From: Pinus tabuliformis
Taxonomy: Eukaryota > Streptophyta > Pinopsida > Pinales > Pinaceae
Assembly: GCA_031772625.1 (NCBI GenBank)
Contig: CM062816.1
Coordinates: 1,671,649,566 to 1,671,713,565, forward strand
Direction: 5' to 3'
Length of the DNA stretch: 64,000 nt
The stretch's first letter is position 1. Each line of letters begins with the position of its first letter. This document shows positions 46,958 to 59,509 of the stretch, piece after piece. A program made the position numbers and the translations under genes. The notes under the pieces are model-generated. The model made no database searches. It was not told where the DNA came from and saw nothing but the letters and a program-made list of their open reading frames with translations.

Positions 46958-47347
46958 TCACCTATGGAGTGGCCTCTTCCAACGCTCAACCAGACCAATG
47001 ACAAAAGCATCACCAATTAAATCAACAAGACAATGATCACGATACTTAACGCTTTCCAACCAATTCATTTTTGTTCTCCTCCCAGTCTCCCTTTGGTGCA
47101 CATGTAACAAGTATTTTACATGTGTTTTCGATTCTTCTAGCTCACGAATATGAACATCAATAAAAGTAGAATGAAACCCATGTTTTCTATCAAACTTGTT
47201 CCAAAGATAGGAAAGATAACTTATAGCTCCAACAATATTGCACACTGTTATGGAATAACAGATGACATCATTATTATCCATATCTGCATTTGAAAGACAA
47301 AAAAACAAAAGAAAAATGAATAAAGACACACACACACACATATACAT
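46958..47347 (-). CDS. Hypothetical ORF, 129 aa
   Basis: An open minus-strand frame of 129 codons. It starts with a hydrophobic stretch of about 20 residues (VCVSLFIFLLFFCLSNA) that could be a signal peptide or be fortuitous, since it is encoded partly by a CA repeat. The remainder is unbiased and protein-like (for example SYLWNKFDRKHGF, RRTKMNWLESVKYRD). I do not recognise a family. It lies about 0.5 kb beyond the C-terminal end of the minus-strand Helitron helicase, so it may be a captured gene fragment or an exon of a lost host gene. Confidence 0.3.
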   Translation of the reverse strand: MYMCVCVSLFIFLLFFCLSNADMDNNDVICYSITVCNIVGAISYLSYLWNKFDRKHGFHSTFIDVHIRELEESKTHVKYLLHVHQRETGRRTKMNWLESVKYRDHCLVDLIGDAFVIGLVERWKRPLHR

Positions 47348-50300
47348 AAAACATAAACCCGATTTGTATTTATGTTAAAAATCTTAATGTTATAATGTTA
47401 AATAAAAAAAAACAATCTAGTGTTACATGAACCAAATGATATAAAAATTTCTACAAATATAAGCCTCATTTCACAATGCAATAGAAAAAACTGTGGCCAA
47501 TATTCCAAAAATGAATATTGGCCATGGTGATGGTCAATATTCAAAACCTCCATTTTTGCATTTCATGATGTAATATGAATCCACAATATTAATATCAATA
47601 TGAACCCGATATAAAAATGATTTTCAATGATTGGTTCATATAACTCATTGTTTATGTCTGAATGGTCTGTTGTAAAGAAAGGAACACTAGGCACTCAAAA
47701 AAAATAAAATTGAACAACATGAAAAACGATGTGAACAACTTTCTCAAATATTACTATGAATATGATGAATTTATTAATCTCATAAATATATGAAAATGAT
47801 TATTATATTAAAAGTAAATCAAGAGGATGATAAAATAAATTAAAAAAAATACAATAAAGAAGGTCATAATGTTATTAGTTGTATGTCATAGCGAGATGGA
47901 ATTCAATTGCTCCTCTTCTTTCTTCCTAATTGTAACATATGCACTATCTTTCATCTTGGCATAACGTTGAAAAGAGAAAGGTGGTGCAATGTGTAAACCA
48001 TATATTGATTCACTCTTGATATGGCTATGAAGGTAAGGCCTTGTTGCTCTTTATTCTCGATATCAACTAATGCTCGTTCCAAATTCAAGCCCTGTGACTT
48101 GTGGATTGTGAGAGCCCATGCCATCTTCAAAGGATTTTTTTTTTTGATTTCCTCTTATCACTGGTGTGATAGGGACAATGTTTGGATTACTTGCATCAAA
48201 TGGAACACCAACATACTTATAAAAAGCAACAGTTGTGAACATTGGAAGTTGAGGTGGCTTAGAGGTAGGCATATAAAATATATTAACATAACCAAGTGCG
48301 CCATTTACCAGGCCAGCTTCAACCCATAAATTACATGTCAACATAACACGTTGATCACGACACAACAAAACTTCACGGTCCAATTAATCATCATCAACAC
48401 CAATGATTTATGAACGCCTTGAATGCTCATCAACACATCGTGCAATTGGAGAATTTAATGATTTTAACATATGCCTATTATGGAAGGAGACCAAATTATT
48501 TGTTGGAAACATGTGAACTGATGCATTAAATAAATCTCTTTCTCTAGGATGCAACCTCATATCAGCCCATGACATAAGAAACTCCCAATCGTCAAGAACA
48601 GGTTCTACATTTATTATTTTATTGAGGACTCTACGGAAACAAGATTGTTTCTCATTATTCCCTTGTTTGCGAAAGATTGTGCCAAGAATGACAAGAACGT
48701 TGAATTTTTTCCATAAGACTTTCCCTGTTGTATTACTTGCATACAAAGGATTATCTCTCACAAGAGGTAGTTGGCCAAGTTCACCCACAAGGATGATGGA
48801 TCTGCCACCAAAAGGACAATTATTTTTCTCTCGAAATGCTTCTCATAATGGAGCATCTATTTGCATAAACAACCTTGATCCTAGAAATCTCATTTCATCA
48901 ATCAATATATATCTAACATGTTGCATTTCTTCTTGGAATACTGCAAGTGACTACCCCTGTAGTGGTTGCATATCTTTAATTAGAATTTTCATAGCTAAGT
49001 GTATTGCTTTTGCATAGATATTAAAAGCATCTATTCTTGTTGGGGAAGAAGAAGCAAAGGGCTTCTTCCATTACTTGACGAATTAGAAAGAGCTTCAAAA
49101 ATACAATGGATAAGTAAAGGTCAACAATATCACCCCTTTATTTTTCATTCCTTATAAAATTAATAACTTCATCTACAACATAATCAGAAATAGTTGTACT
49201 TTCCCATTCAAAGGATATATCAAAGTCCCTTCAACCAAGGGTATGAAGATCATAAACTTTCATATCATTTGTTGGAACCAAGCTAGAAAAAATTTTCCAT
49301 TCTTGAAAATCATCTTCAAGATTCATTTCCTCTTTATAAAAATCACCATCTTCTTCATATTTAATATTGTCTATAGTTGATGGATTTCAATCAACATTCC
49401 ATGCTCGATATCAAAAATTCCTCCAATTCTAAATAACAATTTCAGCTAAAAGGCCAATTTCTATAGGAACGTCACGAAATGGCTTGTACAAGAGAAATTA
49501 TGTCCAACAAAAGGTTTCAAATTCCTCGAAAGCTTAACCAGGAATAGAATAAAACCTCTCTAGGCTTCCATGGATCTTGTTTACGCTTGCTATCAAATGT
49601 CCAAGATCTTGCTGTTTCTATCAAAGATAGATGTTGAAGGAAAAAAGGTCTCTTTTGATAATGTTGAACGAAAGTATTCTCAGATGAACATTGCAAGCCA
49701 TTCTTTGATATTTTCCTAAAAACCTTTCTTCCGACATTTAAGGAAACAAATTTCTGACTACAAACAACAAGAGGTAGCTTAAGCAACATATGGCACGTTT
49801 CTTGTGCTCCAATGTCACATTCAACAATCGTTTCTACAAGAAACCTTCTATATGCAAATAAAGCATGATCTTGAGAGACAATAGAATTTGAAATTCTAGT
49901 TAACATATGATGATAAATTTCAAACCTTTTTTCTGCTTTTGATGCATACTAATCAATATATTTCAAGACAACATAGCGAGAAAGTACTGGATGGCAATCA
50001 ACATTTGCACGCCACATTGTTATAAGGTGAATGTTATGTATATTAAGTCTGTCATCATTTCTTGCTGGCTCCTCTTTCACTCTTACATCGTCTGCAAATT
50101 CGTCCTTCAGAATGTCTCAAAATGTGGATTTTGGGATATGATTCTTGGAAAATGTGGCACACTTGGACAAGTGACAAGCTATCTATCTTTGCTCGAAACC
50201 TTTTATGCATAGAAATCATGTTTTCATCAAAATGAATATGATCTCTATTGGCTGAACCATGTTGAAAGCCATTTGGAGGAGTAAAATTTCCTCTAACATG

Positions 50301-50399
50301 TACTTCATCTTCAATAACATGAGATTCCCTTTACAAATTTGAAGCATGTGGAATGGATCTATGAGAAGGTCTTTCCAAATTTATGGTCTACATTTTGCG

Positions 50400-50785
50400 A
50401 ACCTGAGAGGATCTAAAGGTCTCTTTGTCATAAAATATTTTAAAATTTAATTTCCAACTAATTATAAATGAAAAAAAATGAAAAAGAATCAATGCATTAA
50501 AAATTTTCATTTGTGTCTTGATGCAGGAGCATCTGAGCACTCATAATTAAAGGAGGAATCCAAAGTGGAGCAAGGAGGACGACGTGGACCATCAGAGAAA
50601 AATCGGGGAAATCTGTTAAAATAGACCTAATTTGATGGAAGAATAAAGTCTCTAGAAGACTTAATTAAATGTAATCTGCCATATGTATGATTAGTTGAGA
50701 GATTTGAGAAGAGTTTTAATCAGATCCTTTCGGTGATCCGATCCAATATTCATGTAAATGATGAAACTGCGTATGTTATATATAT

Positions 50786-50821
<36 letters not shown>

Positions 50822-52700
50822 GGAGAGACAAAGAGTAATGGAGAAATACAGGGTGATAGATAGAGAGTGATACAAAAGATTTGTAAGTCAAGAGTAGTCA
50901 AAATATAGTCAAGAGGGAACTTGTGACTAAGGCTGAAATGCCTTAGAATGTAACTATGTTGTGTATAATAGAAAAATGTGTGTTCAGTGTTGAATTCATG
51001 CATCTGGTGTTGTTCATAGATAATCTGAATATGTTAGTGTTGTAAGTTTGATCGACCATCGATCACTATGAGGATCGATGGCGATCCAATGATAATATGT
51101 ATGGTGTGTCGCGTGTTAACGAAGTGTGGCAAAGGAAAGGCTGAGAAAGGCATAAATCCATCAAAATAATTGAAAACAAGTCAAAGGTGAAATAGACGGA
51201 GAGAGCATGAGATCCATTGGGTCTCATAAATCAACATTCATCGCATGGCATAGATGCAAGGGCGTTACGCAACGAAAATAGTTTTAAAAGGTGGTAAGTG
51301 GTATTTTAGGTGAGCTCTGAGTGGTAAGTGGTATTGAAGGGTGAGCACCCGATTCCACTTATTGGAGGACATGTAGCAGCAAGGAGGAGAGAGGAAACCA
51401 CTTAATTTGGCGTTTAATCCTCGTGCTAGTTGTCCGGCTGATATTGGTGTGAAACGTTGGATCAAAGGAGGTGAAGATCTAAGACGCAGGATTAATGATT
51501 AGTTTCATTGATTGGATGTAATGTAAACCATTGGATCGAGCGGTAGATTGATGGTCGCGATTTAATCGCAGAGGTGAAGGGTTGGCGGATAGCGTGACGG
51601 AATGCGATTAAGTGATGTGTCGATAGCCGTTGGATCAGAGAAAGGAATGGATAGTCTTGATTTGATCGGGCCGATTTGTGATCAAAGAGCGTTGTGGAAG
51701 AAGATGGACTGAGGAGTGCAGACCCACTGATAATTATAGTGGCGGATGTATAATTTTCGAGATCTGACTAAGTGTTTGGATCGGGTTTTCGTGTGTATTC
51801 CCGTGTATCCTGTGTATCCCGATAGAGTTGATGTCCACACTTTTAAAGGCGTAAAGCCTCAAATATGCTTTCGAAAGGTTTTGTGGGCCATAACCCACAA
51901 GCCTCAAGATCAAAAAATTAATATGAAAGGGGTTTTGCCTTACCCCAAAAATATCCCTTTCATCATGTCTTGATGTGGATGAGGGCTATGAGATGGTTTC
52001 TCTTGGCTTCTAACATCAGTGGATGGAATATCTTGGGATGCAGTTTCTATGCCTCTATTTAAATGAGTTGTTTCTCGTTTCAAAAAAATAAAATACGTTA
52101 TAAAACTAAACATCCAACAAAGAAAGATTCAAAAATGGAAACGAAATCAAATACATTGAACATCTACATTAGTTTTAAAATTTGATCTTTTGGATTCCAA
52201 TTCTCCAACCTAATGAGAGGGAATCATGATTTCTCCATTAAAGGATACAAATACAATGTCCAACCTATTGTAAATGAAAAAAATGAGAGAAAAATATCAA
52301 ATGCACTCAAAATTTACATTTGTTTGGTGATGTGGATAAAATGCTATGAGATGGTTCCTCTTCATTCTAACATCAGTAGATGGAACATCTATGAAGTTAA
52401 TTTGTATGCCTCTATTGAAATGAGTTGTGTCTTGTTCAAAGAAAATAAAATACGCCATAAAATTCAATGTCCAACCAACTAGAAATTTAAAAAATGAAAA
52501 GAAAATCAAAAACATTGAAAATTTACATTAGTCTGGCAATTTGATCGTCGAGGAGAATGCACAGGAAGGTTATGACATGCTTCATCTTTACTTCTCAGAT
52601 TAGTAGATGGAACACTTTGGGAATTAATTTCTAGACCTCTATAAAAGCGAGTTGTATCTTATCCCAAGAGAATAAAATAACTTATAATTTTAGTAAATAA
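50400..52700. repeat. Approximately 180-bp tandem repeats in the H1 relic, interrupted by the solo LTR
   Basis: Related copies at about 50400-50513 (split), 51966-52150, 52330-52510 and 52515-52700 share TGATGTGGAT, GAGATGGTTYCTCTT, ATCAGTRGATGGAA, TATGCCTCTAT and AAATAAAATACG. They could have encoded a repeated protein segment or be a minisatellite; frames are not preserved well enough to decide. Confidence 0.7.
50519..51965 (+). mobile_element. Solo LTR with TGTCT target-site duplication
   Basis: TGTCT at 50514-50518 and 51966-51970 flank a 1447-bp segment beginning TGATGCAGGAGCATC and ending TTTCATCA. No internal region, primer-binding site or partner LTR is present, so recombination probably removed the rest. 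Its first 15 bases equal the start of the 26942-28777 LTR, placing both in related families. It contains a TA microsatellite at 50778-50821. Inserted into the H1 relic's repeat-bearing part. Confidence 0.88.
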
Positions 52701-53507
52701 AACTTTGTAGATAGAGGAATGTAATAAAACAACCACTATTGCAGCAAGAATCAAATTTCATTGTGCTACCTTCATTGTTCCACGTGAAATGTTATCAGGG
52801 ATGACTGATTATCTTGGTGGGACCACATTAATTTGAGAAGTGGGATTGGAAATTTCGATGTTTCGAGTAATTGGCTCCAAATTATCAAACAAATGGCCAA
52901 TTAAACTATCATCCAAATCATCACACAAAATGTCATCATTACCTCGCCATGGATGTCTTGCAACCTTTGGCTGCCAAAGCATGCAATTGGACACACATAA
53001 GGGTTAGGGTGGAAATTTTCATCCACGTTATCGATATCATGTTCATCCAATTGCAAGATGTTTCCCCAATGTTATGAACATTTTCAGGAGAGCATCGAAC
53101 AACAAGATTATTCTGACGGGGAGCATATTTTGATAATGAACTATCAATAAGAAATGTTCTTTCCATTGTATCATCATAGTGCGATACTTACGAGGAATTA
53201 TAAAATAATTACCAAGAGTGGCTTCACTCATTCTTCTATTATATGTAGCTCTCATATGCTCATTTATGGCATCCTTATTTTGTTGATACCATAAACGACG
53301 ACTTTCATTAGACCTCTCACGTGATTCTGGTGACAAGTTTCATTTTCTTGTACGCTTGCTTGTGCCTTCAGATGAAATGTAATGAATAATAAAATATTCA
53401 TTATGGAATCATAAACATGGAACATATCAAATATCTAATATAAACAAACACAAAAGAATGAAAAAGGCACAAGTTTTTTTCTTAGAAATCATAAAAAAAC
53501 ATAAAAA

Positions 53508-54100
53508 GTGTATATGTTAAATTTTCCAACCATATATAAACTTACCAAAATGTATAAGGATTTTTCCAAATGGCTAAAAAAAATGAATTTTTCAAAATGG
53601 CTAAAAATAGAAATGAATTCTTCCAAATGGCTTAAACAAAAAAAGTCTAAATTTATATGTATCATATTAGAATCAAAACGAAACCCATACTATTGGGCAT
53701 GATACTCTAAGAATGATATGACTTGGAAGTATATCTAAAAATTTTGACCTATATACTATCAAAATATAAATACAAATATTAAAATGTACATAAAGATATA
53801 ACATTTTTTGAGAATCATGACAAAAACCCAGTACAAATAACATGTATAACATAACTCATAACAATTATAATGATACAAATAAAGAAAATGCATAACATTG
53901 AGATACATTTACATGTAATTAAGAAAACTTTAAAGGAAACAATATGAAATATTTTACATCATAAAGATCAATACAAGAATCATTTTAAAGTATTACCATA
54001 AAGAACCAAAGTATGTATAAAGCCAAAATGGAAATATTTACCACAACCATAGAGAATATATAAAATGGAAATATTTATAGGAACTCCTAAGAATACTAAT
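53508..54100. other. AT-rich spacer between Helitron relic H1 and F-box fragment
   Basis: No gene. At 53555-53635 a 30-bp phrase (TTTTCCAAATGGCTAAAAA) is repeated three times imperfectly. Confidence 0.5.
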
Positions 54101-54103
54101 ATC

Positions 54104-54542
54104 CTAAGAATCCATATCCATATCCAATGGTGGAATCTCATCAACAGAATCCATACGGGGAGAAATTGCAAAAACATTTCCATACTCAATCAAATCATTG
54201 CAATCCTCCAATGTTGGGTACCAAAACCCAGACATCTGTTCATTAGTTGAATTATCAATATCTATTGGAAAACATATGCTAGTCATCATGTCATATAATA
54301 GGAAAGGAACTTCACTATAGTTGCACATAAGAACCAGACCATGGACTGTTTGAAATGGAAGATAACTAGGACATTTTCTATTTATGCAGAGAAATTTCTT
54401 CCAACAACTTCCGTCTGAAACCCAATCATCTTAAAAGTAGTCAATCCTCCATTCAATGCATGGTTGACCAAATTGGAAATGATCTAATTCTTTAATTGAC
54501 CATATAGAAGTGGAGCCATCACTGACAAGGCATATCAACTGA
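54104..54542 (-). pseudogene. F-box/kelch-type gene, C-terminal half, split by an LTR element
   Basis: The minus strand from 54542 reads on from the middle of the 15577-16562 paralogue: MDQLICLVSDGSTSIWSI, HFQFGQPCIEWRID, a stop and frameshift, then SYLPFQTVHGLVLMCNYSE and an extra C-terminal part (FWYPTLEDCNDLIEYGN, ending DMDMDS). This C-terminus is longer than in the 15.6 kb copy, where the window's paralogue is cut near NVGGLQ. The N-terminal half is not upstream here: the gene is interrupted exactly at TCCAT (54543-54547) by an LTR. The matching other half is at 62640-62875 in inverted orientation. Pseudogene. Confidence 0.75.
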
Positions 54543-54547
54543 TCCAT

Positions 54548-56362
54548 TGATCCAGGTGGCTCATCGAACACTAGTGACTAGGAAAAGGCTAAAAAATGAA
54601 AGTGCTCAGATCGTGATCGAATTAGGTTCAAGTCATAGATCTTGTCATCCTGATTGTGGTGGGTGTGAACGGTTTGTCGAACAGAGACCATATGAAGAAG
54701 ATATGGCTGGTCAAAGTTTTGGTTGACTTTTGCTGAGTGGGAAAGCTTAATGGAGACACATTTTGGAAGTTTTCTGGTGGATGGAAGCTGGCCAACTTCA
54801 GCTAGATTCTGGGTGAAATTGTCACCTCATTTAATCGTCTCATTCGGTCCAAATTTTTAATTTAAAAAATTCAAATGATATTTTTTAACACACCACACAC
54901 ACATATAAAATGGTGGTGGGCCATGACCCCTGCCACCCCCATCGTACCCGGAACTGTTTGCATAACAAAAAAAAATGGATATTAAATGGGTTGATGGGCC
55001 ATGACCCTTGCAGACCCTCCAACTACCATGTAACTATAATGTGTTGTATATGGCGGGGCAGACCACCTCCGGTGGACTCGGCCCACGCCTCACCCACAAT
55101 GAAAAGTATTGAACCAAGGGTGGCAGGGCTCGAACCCGCCCAACCGGTGTGGCCAACCCACCTCCCGGGCACTCTCACACACCAAACTCCAACCACCACC
55201 ATTTAATGCACCCTAAATACAGAAAACTATGGTGGTGGTTAGGGGAGTGGGCCACCAAAACAGTGGAACAACCTCCCATTTAAAAGAAAAATAACCATAT
55301 TACATTAAAAAAGGGACGGGTGGGATTTGATCCCCGACCCCTCCTCAAACAAATTTCAAAATTTGCCACAGTGCCAATGGTACTTCTTGTTTCATCCTCT
55401 CACTAAAACATATTTCAACCTTTTTTCGCACGGTGCACCCAACAGACCTTGGGCACGCTTTCCAAGACATGTTTTCAATTAATTTTGCAGGTGGAACCAT
55501 GAGCAGGAGCGGAGGCAGGTGGAACCATGTTTGAGCCAACTCTTAGAGGGGCCAAATTTTCCCAGTGTCCAAATTAGACAAACTTTATGTCGATTTTATA
55601 CCTCTTGGTGACACGAACCTAATGGATAGTGTCAGATTCTGCAACATAGGCCTCAATTTTTCGTCCACTTCTTATATGCTATTGTAGGTGTCAATACTCA
55701 ATGTGTGAGTAGATGTTTTGATAGTGATCGATGCCACAAGATTTGATGGTACAACAGGCCAGCAGTAGAGCAGCCCATTATATTCATGCATCCATGGTGT
55801 AAGGTATATACAATGTTGTTTCATTATACTTCTTCTTTATGGCTTATGAGATGTGTTACGATTCTCTCTTGATGTGATGTGAAATCATCATTATGAGTTT
55901 GCATTATGTTGATTTGATCCTTGCGCTTGATGTTTTAATATGGGATCTTTTTGCTGGTGTGGATTAGAGATGTATTGTTATGAATTTTATGTTATTTTGA
56001 GATCCCCATGCAACTTGTAAAGGGGATTCTCTGAGTCATTAGATAGGAACATATAGGGGGTTTCCAACCACTCCTGCGTGAGGGTGTTTCTATATGACAG
56101 TGATAACATACATGTACATCGTCATCTTTCTAACACATAATGCAGCGACCTAAACCATCTTGACACTGAGGGCCAGAGACATAGTCCCTCCTGGACGAAC
56201 TCTGTTATCAACGGCTTATGTTTCATGCGCTGATGTTGTCATGTTCCTCTTCTTTACAACATGCAGTTGTATTCATTTATATTCTTTTAAAAATGCTATT
56301 TAACACATCACAGAAGTAAAAGGTCTTGGAAGGGTCCTTTGTCCACACCCGGACCCGGATCA
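54548..56362 (+). repeat. 5' LTR of a large LTR retrotransposon (1815 bp)
   Basis: Starts TGATCCAGGTGG and ends GACCCGGATCA, with imperfect terminal inverted repeats, directly after TCCAT target site at 54543-54547. It is followed by AG and then TGGCATCAGATCAGAGC, a primer-binding-site-like sequence. The region 55240-56362 recurs inverted at 62876-64000 with roughly one base in eight changed. Contains G/C-richer parts (54910-55560) but no recognisable ORF. Confidence 0.85.
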
Positions 56363-56364
56363 AG

Positions 56365-56383
56365 TGGCATCAGATCAGAGCGG
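56365..56383 (+). promoter_or_regulatory. Primer-binding site (tRNA-Met type, degenerate)
   Basis: TGGCATCAGATCAGAGCGG lies two bases after the LTR end. The first ten bases differ at one position from the complement of initiator tRNA-Met; an ATCAG duplication follows. This shows that the internal part of the element begins here, just before the gap. Confidence 0.6.
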
Positions 56384-56400
56384 TCTTCTTGTTGATGTGA

Positions 56401-56500
56401 NNNNNNNNNNNNNNNNNNNNNNNNNNNNNNNNNNNNNNNNNNNNNNNNNNNNNNNNNNNNNNNNNNNNNNNNNNNNNNNNNNNNNNNNNNNNNNNNNNNN
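56401..56500. other. Assembly gap, 100 N
   Basis: Exactly 100 N, the conventional placeholder for a gap of unknown size made in scaffolding. The flanks suggest that the two contigs are joined in the wrong relative orientation. Confidence 0.98.
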
Positions 56501-57060
56501 CAAATTTGTATCAAATGTGTGCTAGAAATATACAAGTACTTATTAAATGGGTGATACAAAAAATATAGTTGAGTTGATTTGTGCAGCCTTTTTGGGGAAT
56601 ATGCCTTGTTTTTCCAAATTATAGCATGTTTTTAAATTATGAAATGTTAAGAGGTATGACATCCTTGTGGATTCCATCTTAACTAAAGCTACATGTTATC
56701 AGGATGACAAGTGCAACCTCCTTTGGGGATGTCTCTCAGGTGATCTATATCAATGTTGAAGATGACCAGAATGTATCGCAAGAATGAAGAATATAGCTGG
56801 TAGTTCAATTCATTATGGTAGTATTTAGAGCATGTATGCCTAAATATACTTCCATCCACTCCAAAAATCAAATACTATTTCCTATACATTCATTGTACTC
56901 TTGATTTGACATGAAATATGCTCTATTTTTATAACTCAATTAGTGTGAATCTTTATTACCAATTTACAAAATAAGGTATTCCATATATTATTTAAATCCA
57001 AATTCAATTATTTATGTGATAGTTTGAAATGGAAGACTGAGAAGTGCATTTTAGATCCTA

Positions 57061-57135
57061 GTACCAAGGACATGTGTGTTCCCTCCGTGCTCAACATGTA
57101 CCAAGAACATGTGTGTTTCCCTCTGTGCTCAACAT
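57061..57135. repeat. 37-bp tandem duplication
   Basis: GTACCAAGGACATGTGTGTT and GTACCAAGAACATGTGTGTT begin two adjacent copies, each ending GTGCTCAACAT. Confidence 0.9.
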
Positions 57136-59147
57136 GAAAATATACTCTAAATTAAAAAGAAATGTCCACTATAATAAAAAAAGGAAATTAATATACATTT
57201 TTCGTTAGTTTTAATGAAAACAAGACCGAAATGAATACAGATATATGGTAGTTTTATTTGAAATCATATAAAACATCACTAATTTTTGTTTCCCTCCACT
57301 AGCTAGGTTTATTGTTAATTGGGCAATTGTGTAAGAAGGAGATGTTGTAAAAATATTTTACTTTCACTCCCAAGGTAATAAATAAAATATTTGAGTGTCT
57401 ATCTTAACTCACATATTTTATGTCAATTATAAAGTAATTAAAAAATAAAAATAAAGACAAAAATTCTTATATTTGCTTTATAAATATTTCAAAAAACTCA
57501 GATAAACTATTTAAGCATCCATATTAGCTAATATGTTTCATATATATAGTACGAAGGTATATATGCTTGTGTGCTTGTTTTGAATGCCACAAAGAAAAAT
57601 AATTAAAGATGTGTAATTGATTCAAGTAATAATATAAAATTGATATATGTATCAATTAAAAATATTATTACTAATAAAAAAGTATTCAACTTGGATCAAA
57701 AATGGAATATTTCACTATAAAATATTAATGTGTATTTCAAAATATATTAATAACTTAAATAAAATATAACATTTTAAAATAAAGAATGTCGACCATAAGT
57801 AAAGTATTTCAATGTCAACTCTGCATATATGTATATGTTATATAAAGAAATTCAACAAAAATAATTTTTTATGGTTAAAACATTTTAAACATTTCAAGTA
57901 ATATCAATATTTTTGTTTTATTTTTCTGTTATTTTTTTTTTAATTCTATCAAATATTTGTTGGAATTGCAAATTTGAGTTGTGTATTTTAGGCAATGTGA
58001 GTGTCCAAGGAGACTTTCAAGACATTGTATCAATTTATACTTTCAAAACTGAAATTTAAAATATATATCTAGTATGAATCAATTTTTCACCAAAGATTTA
58101 TCAATAGTCGAAACTGATCAAATCTCTTGAGGTATAAATTTGTTTTCAAGTTTTTCACTCTAAAATGGTTTATATATGAAGAGATTTAATTTGATCATGT
58201 AGTAATAATAGGAATTCCTAACATGTGTTTGTAAAACTATTTTGGTAAAATTTAATAATTAAACATTTCAGATATTAAAGAAAAATTTCGCTAAATTTTA
58301 TAAAATTATATTCATAAATTTATTTTTATTTAATAAAATATTATAACCATAATGATATGCCTTTTATTTACCTTCTTCTATTTTCATTTCTCATATATAT
58401 AAATTAGGCGACCATATAAATTAAATGGTTGGTAATAAGCATCCAAACATGTACTTGATGGTACACCTCAAAGTTGATAAAATTAAATAAATAAATAAAA
58501 ATCATAAGTATTAAGTAAATTATATTTCTATTTAAAAAACTTTTATTATTCCCCTCATGGGTTGTTTTTCATGGTAATAGTTGTGTGGGGGATCATGTCC
58601 ACCACCTGATTGAAAGGACATGGCGTTATGAAGGGGGTGGTGAGGCCACCAAAATGCACGCTTAAGCATGCAATTTTTTATTTATGCCATGGCACTCAGC
58701 ATTGGAAGAGGGATAGAATTGTGCATAGATCAGGAAAGGCAAGGCAATGGGTGAAAATAACCAAACGCCCTAAGCGTGAAGGCTCTATATGGTTCGAAGG
58801 TTATCGTAGTACATGACTGTAATCACTGGTATGCAATGTGGTGGGATTTAAATTGGTTTCTCAACATCAAAATGTTGGGAGTTCACCTCATCCCCAATTA
58901 GAAACAGAATTCAAGGAGGCTACTCTATAGATGGAAAGTTTTTAATTGTGTGTTTGGATGCAGCAAGTCTACGGGCAAGTTAATTATTGGGGATTCAAAT
59001 ATTGTTGCATTATGGGGAGCACCTAACTGATGGTCTCGATTTCAAATGTGTCTATGGTGCACCCTTGTCACTAGAAGGCCTGCAAATATTTGGTAATTTT
59101 AAATGCCTTTCCCTCTTTTCATTATTGATGAATATGTTGTGTTAGAT

Positions 59148-59213
59148 GCTCTGTTCTAGTATTATAAACCAACATCAGGTGCTCTTTTTCTAGTATTATA
59201 AACCACCATCGGG
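59148..59213. repeat. 33-bp tandem duplication
   Basis: GCTCTGTTCTAGTATTATAA and GCTCTTTTTCTAGTATTATA begin two adjacent diverged copies, each followed by ACCAACATCAGGT or ACCACCATCGGGT. Confidence 0.85.
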
Positions 59214-59509
59214 TGTTGATTGTGTTTTCATACCATCAAATACGTGTGACTTGGAGACAACCATTGGCTTGAGCATGACGTTTGATGGTTAGGGTCCTAT
59301 TTTAGTTACTGGTGGTCACATTGTTGGATGTAATTTCAATTTCTTTTGTGTAACTCTAGAGGATTGTAGTAGGATAAATCCTTGGTTTTCTTTTCCTATG
59401 TGGTTTTATTTTGTACCCTCTTGCTTGATTGTTCTGGCCCCCTCCAATATGAGTAGAAACATAGAGGTTCATCACATATCCATGGTTTCCTATGGTTAGA
59501 AGGCACCCC

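Larger units (their letters stand above)
47886..53340 (-). pseudogene. Helitron-type replicase/helicase relic H1 (Pif1-like), minus strand
   Basis: From the N-terminal side (53336): a basic segment (SPESRERSNESRRLWYQQN), then, after repeats and an inserted solo LTR, the Helitron signature LNIHNIHLITMWRANVDCH near 49990-50030. Then AQETCHMLLKLPLVVCS near 49780, the Pif1 motif II (LIDEM near 48900), GELGQLPLV near 48770, the C-terminal MLKSLNSPIA, and GLTFIAISRV near 48020, ending TGA at 47886-47888. Helitron proteins join a rolling-circle nuclease to a Pif1 helicase; I could not identify the nuclease HUH motif. The Walker A region is deleted: compared with H2, about 150 bp are missing near 49115. 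Several stops and frameshifts. Terminal CTRRT/hairpin ends not found. Confidence 0.85.
56501..59400. other. AT-rich stretch without a recognisable gene
   Basis: Mostly non-coding. The 68-aa ORF at 58610-58816 (with a KARQWVKITKRPKREG segment) looks protein-like, but no family is recognised and the frame does not continue. Short tandem duplications lie at 57061-57135 (37 bp) and 59148-59213 (33 bp). If this contig is reversed, this region lies upstream of Helitron relic H2. Confidence 0.5.

Noticed and set aside
56308-56559. 83-aa ORF across the gap
   Set aside because: It is translated through 100 Ns and has no meaning.
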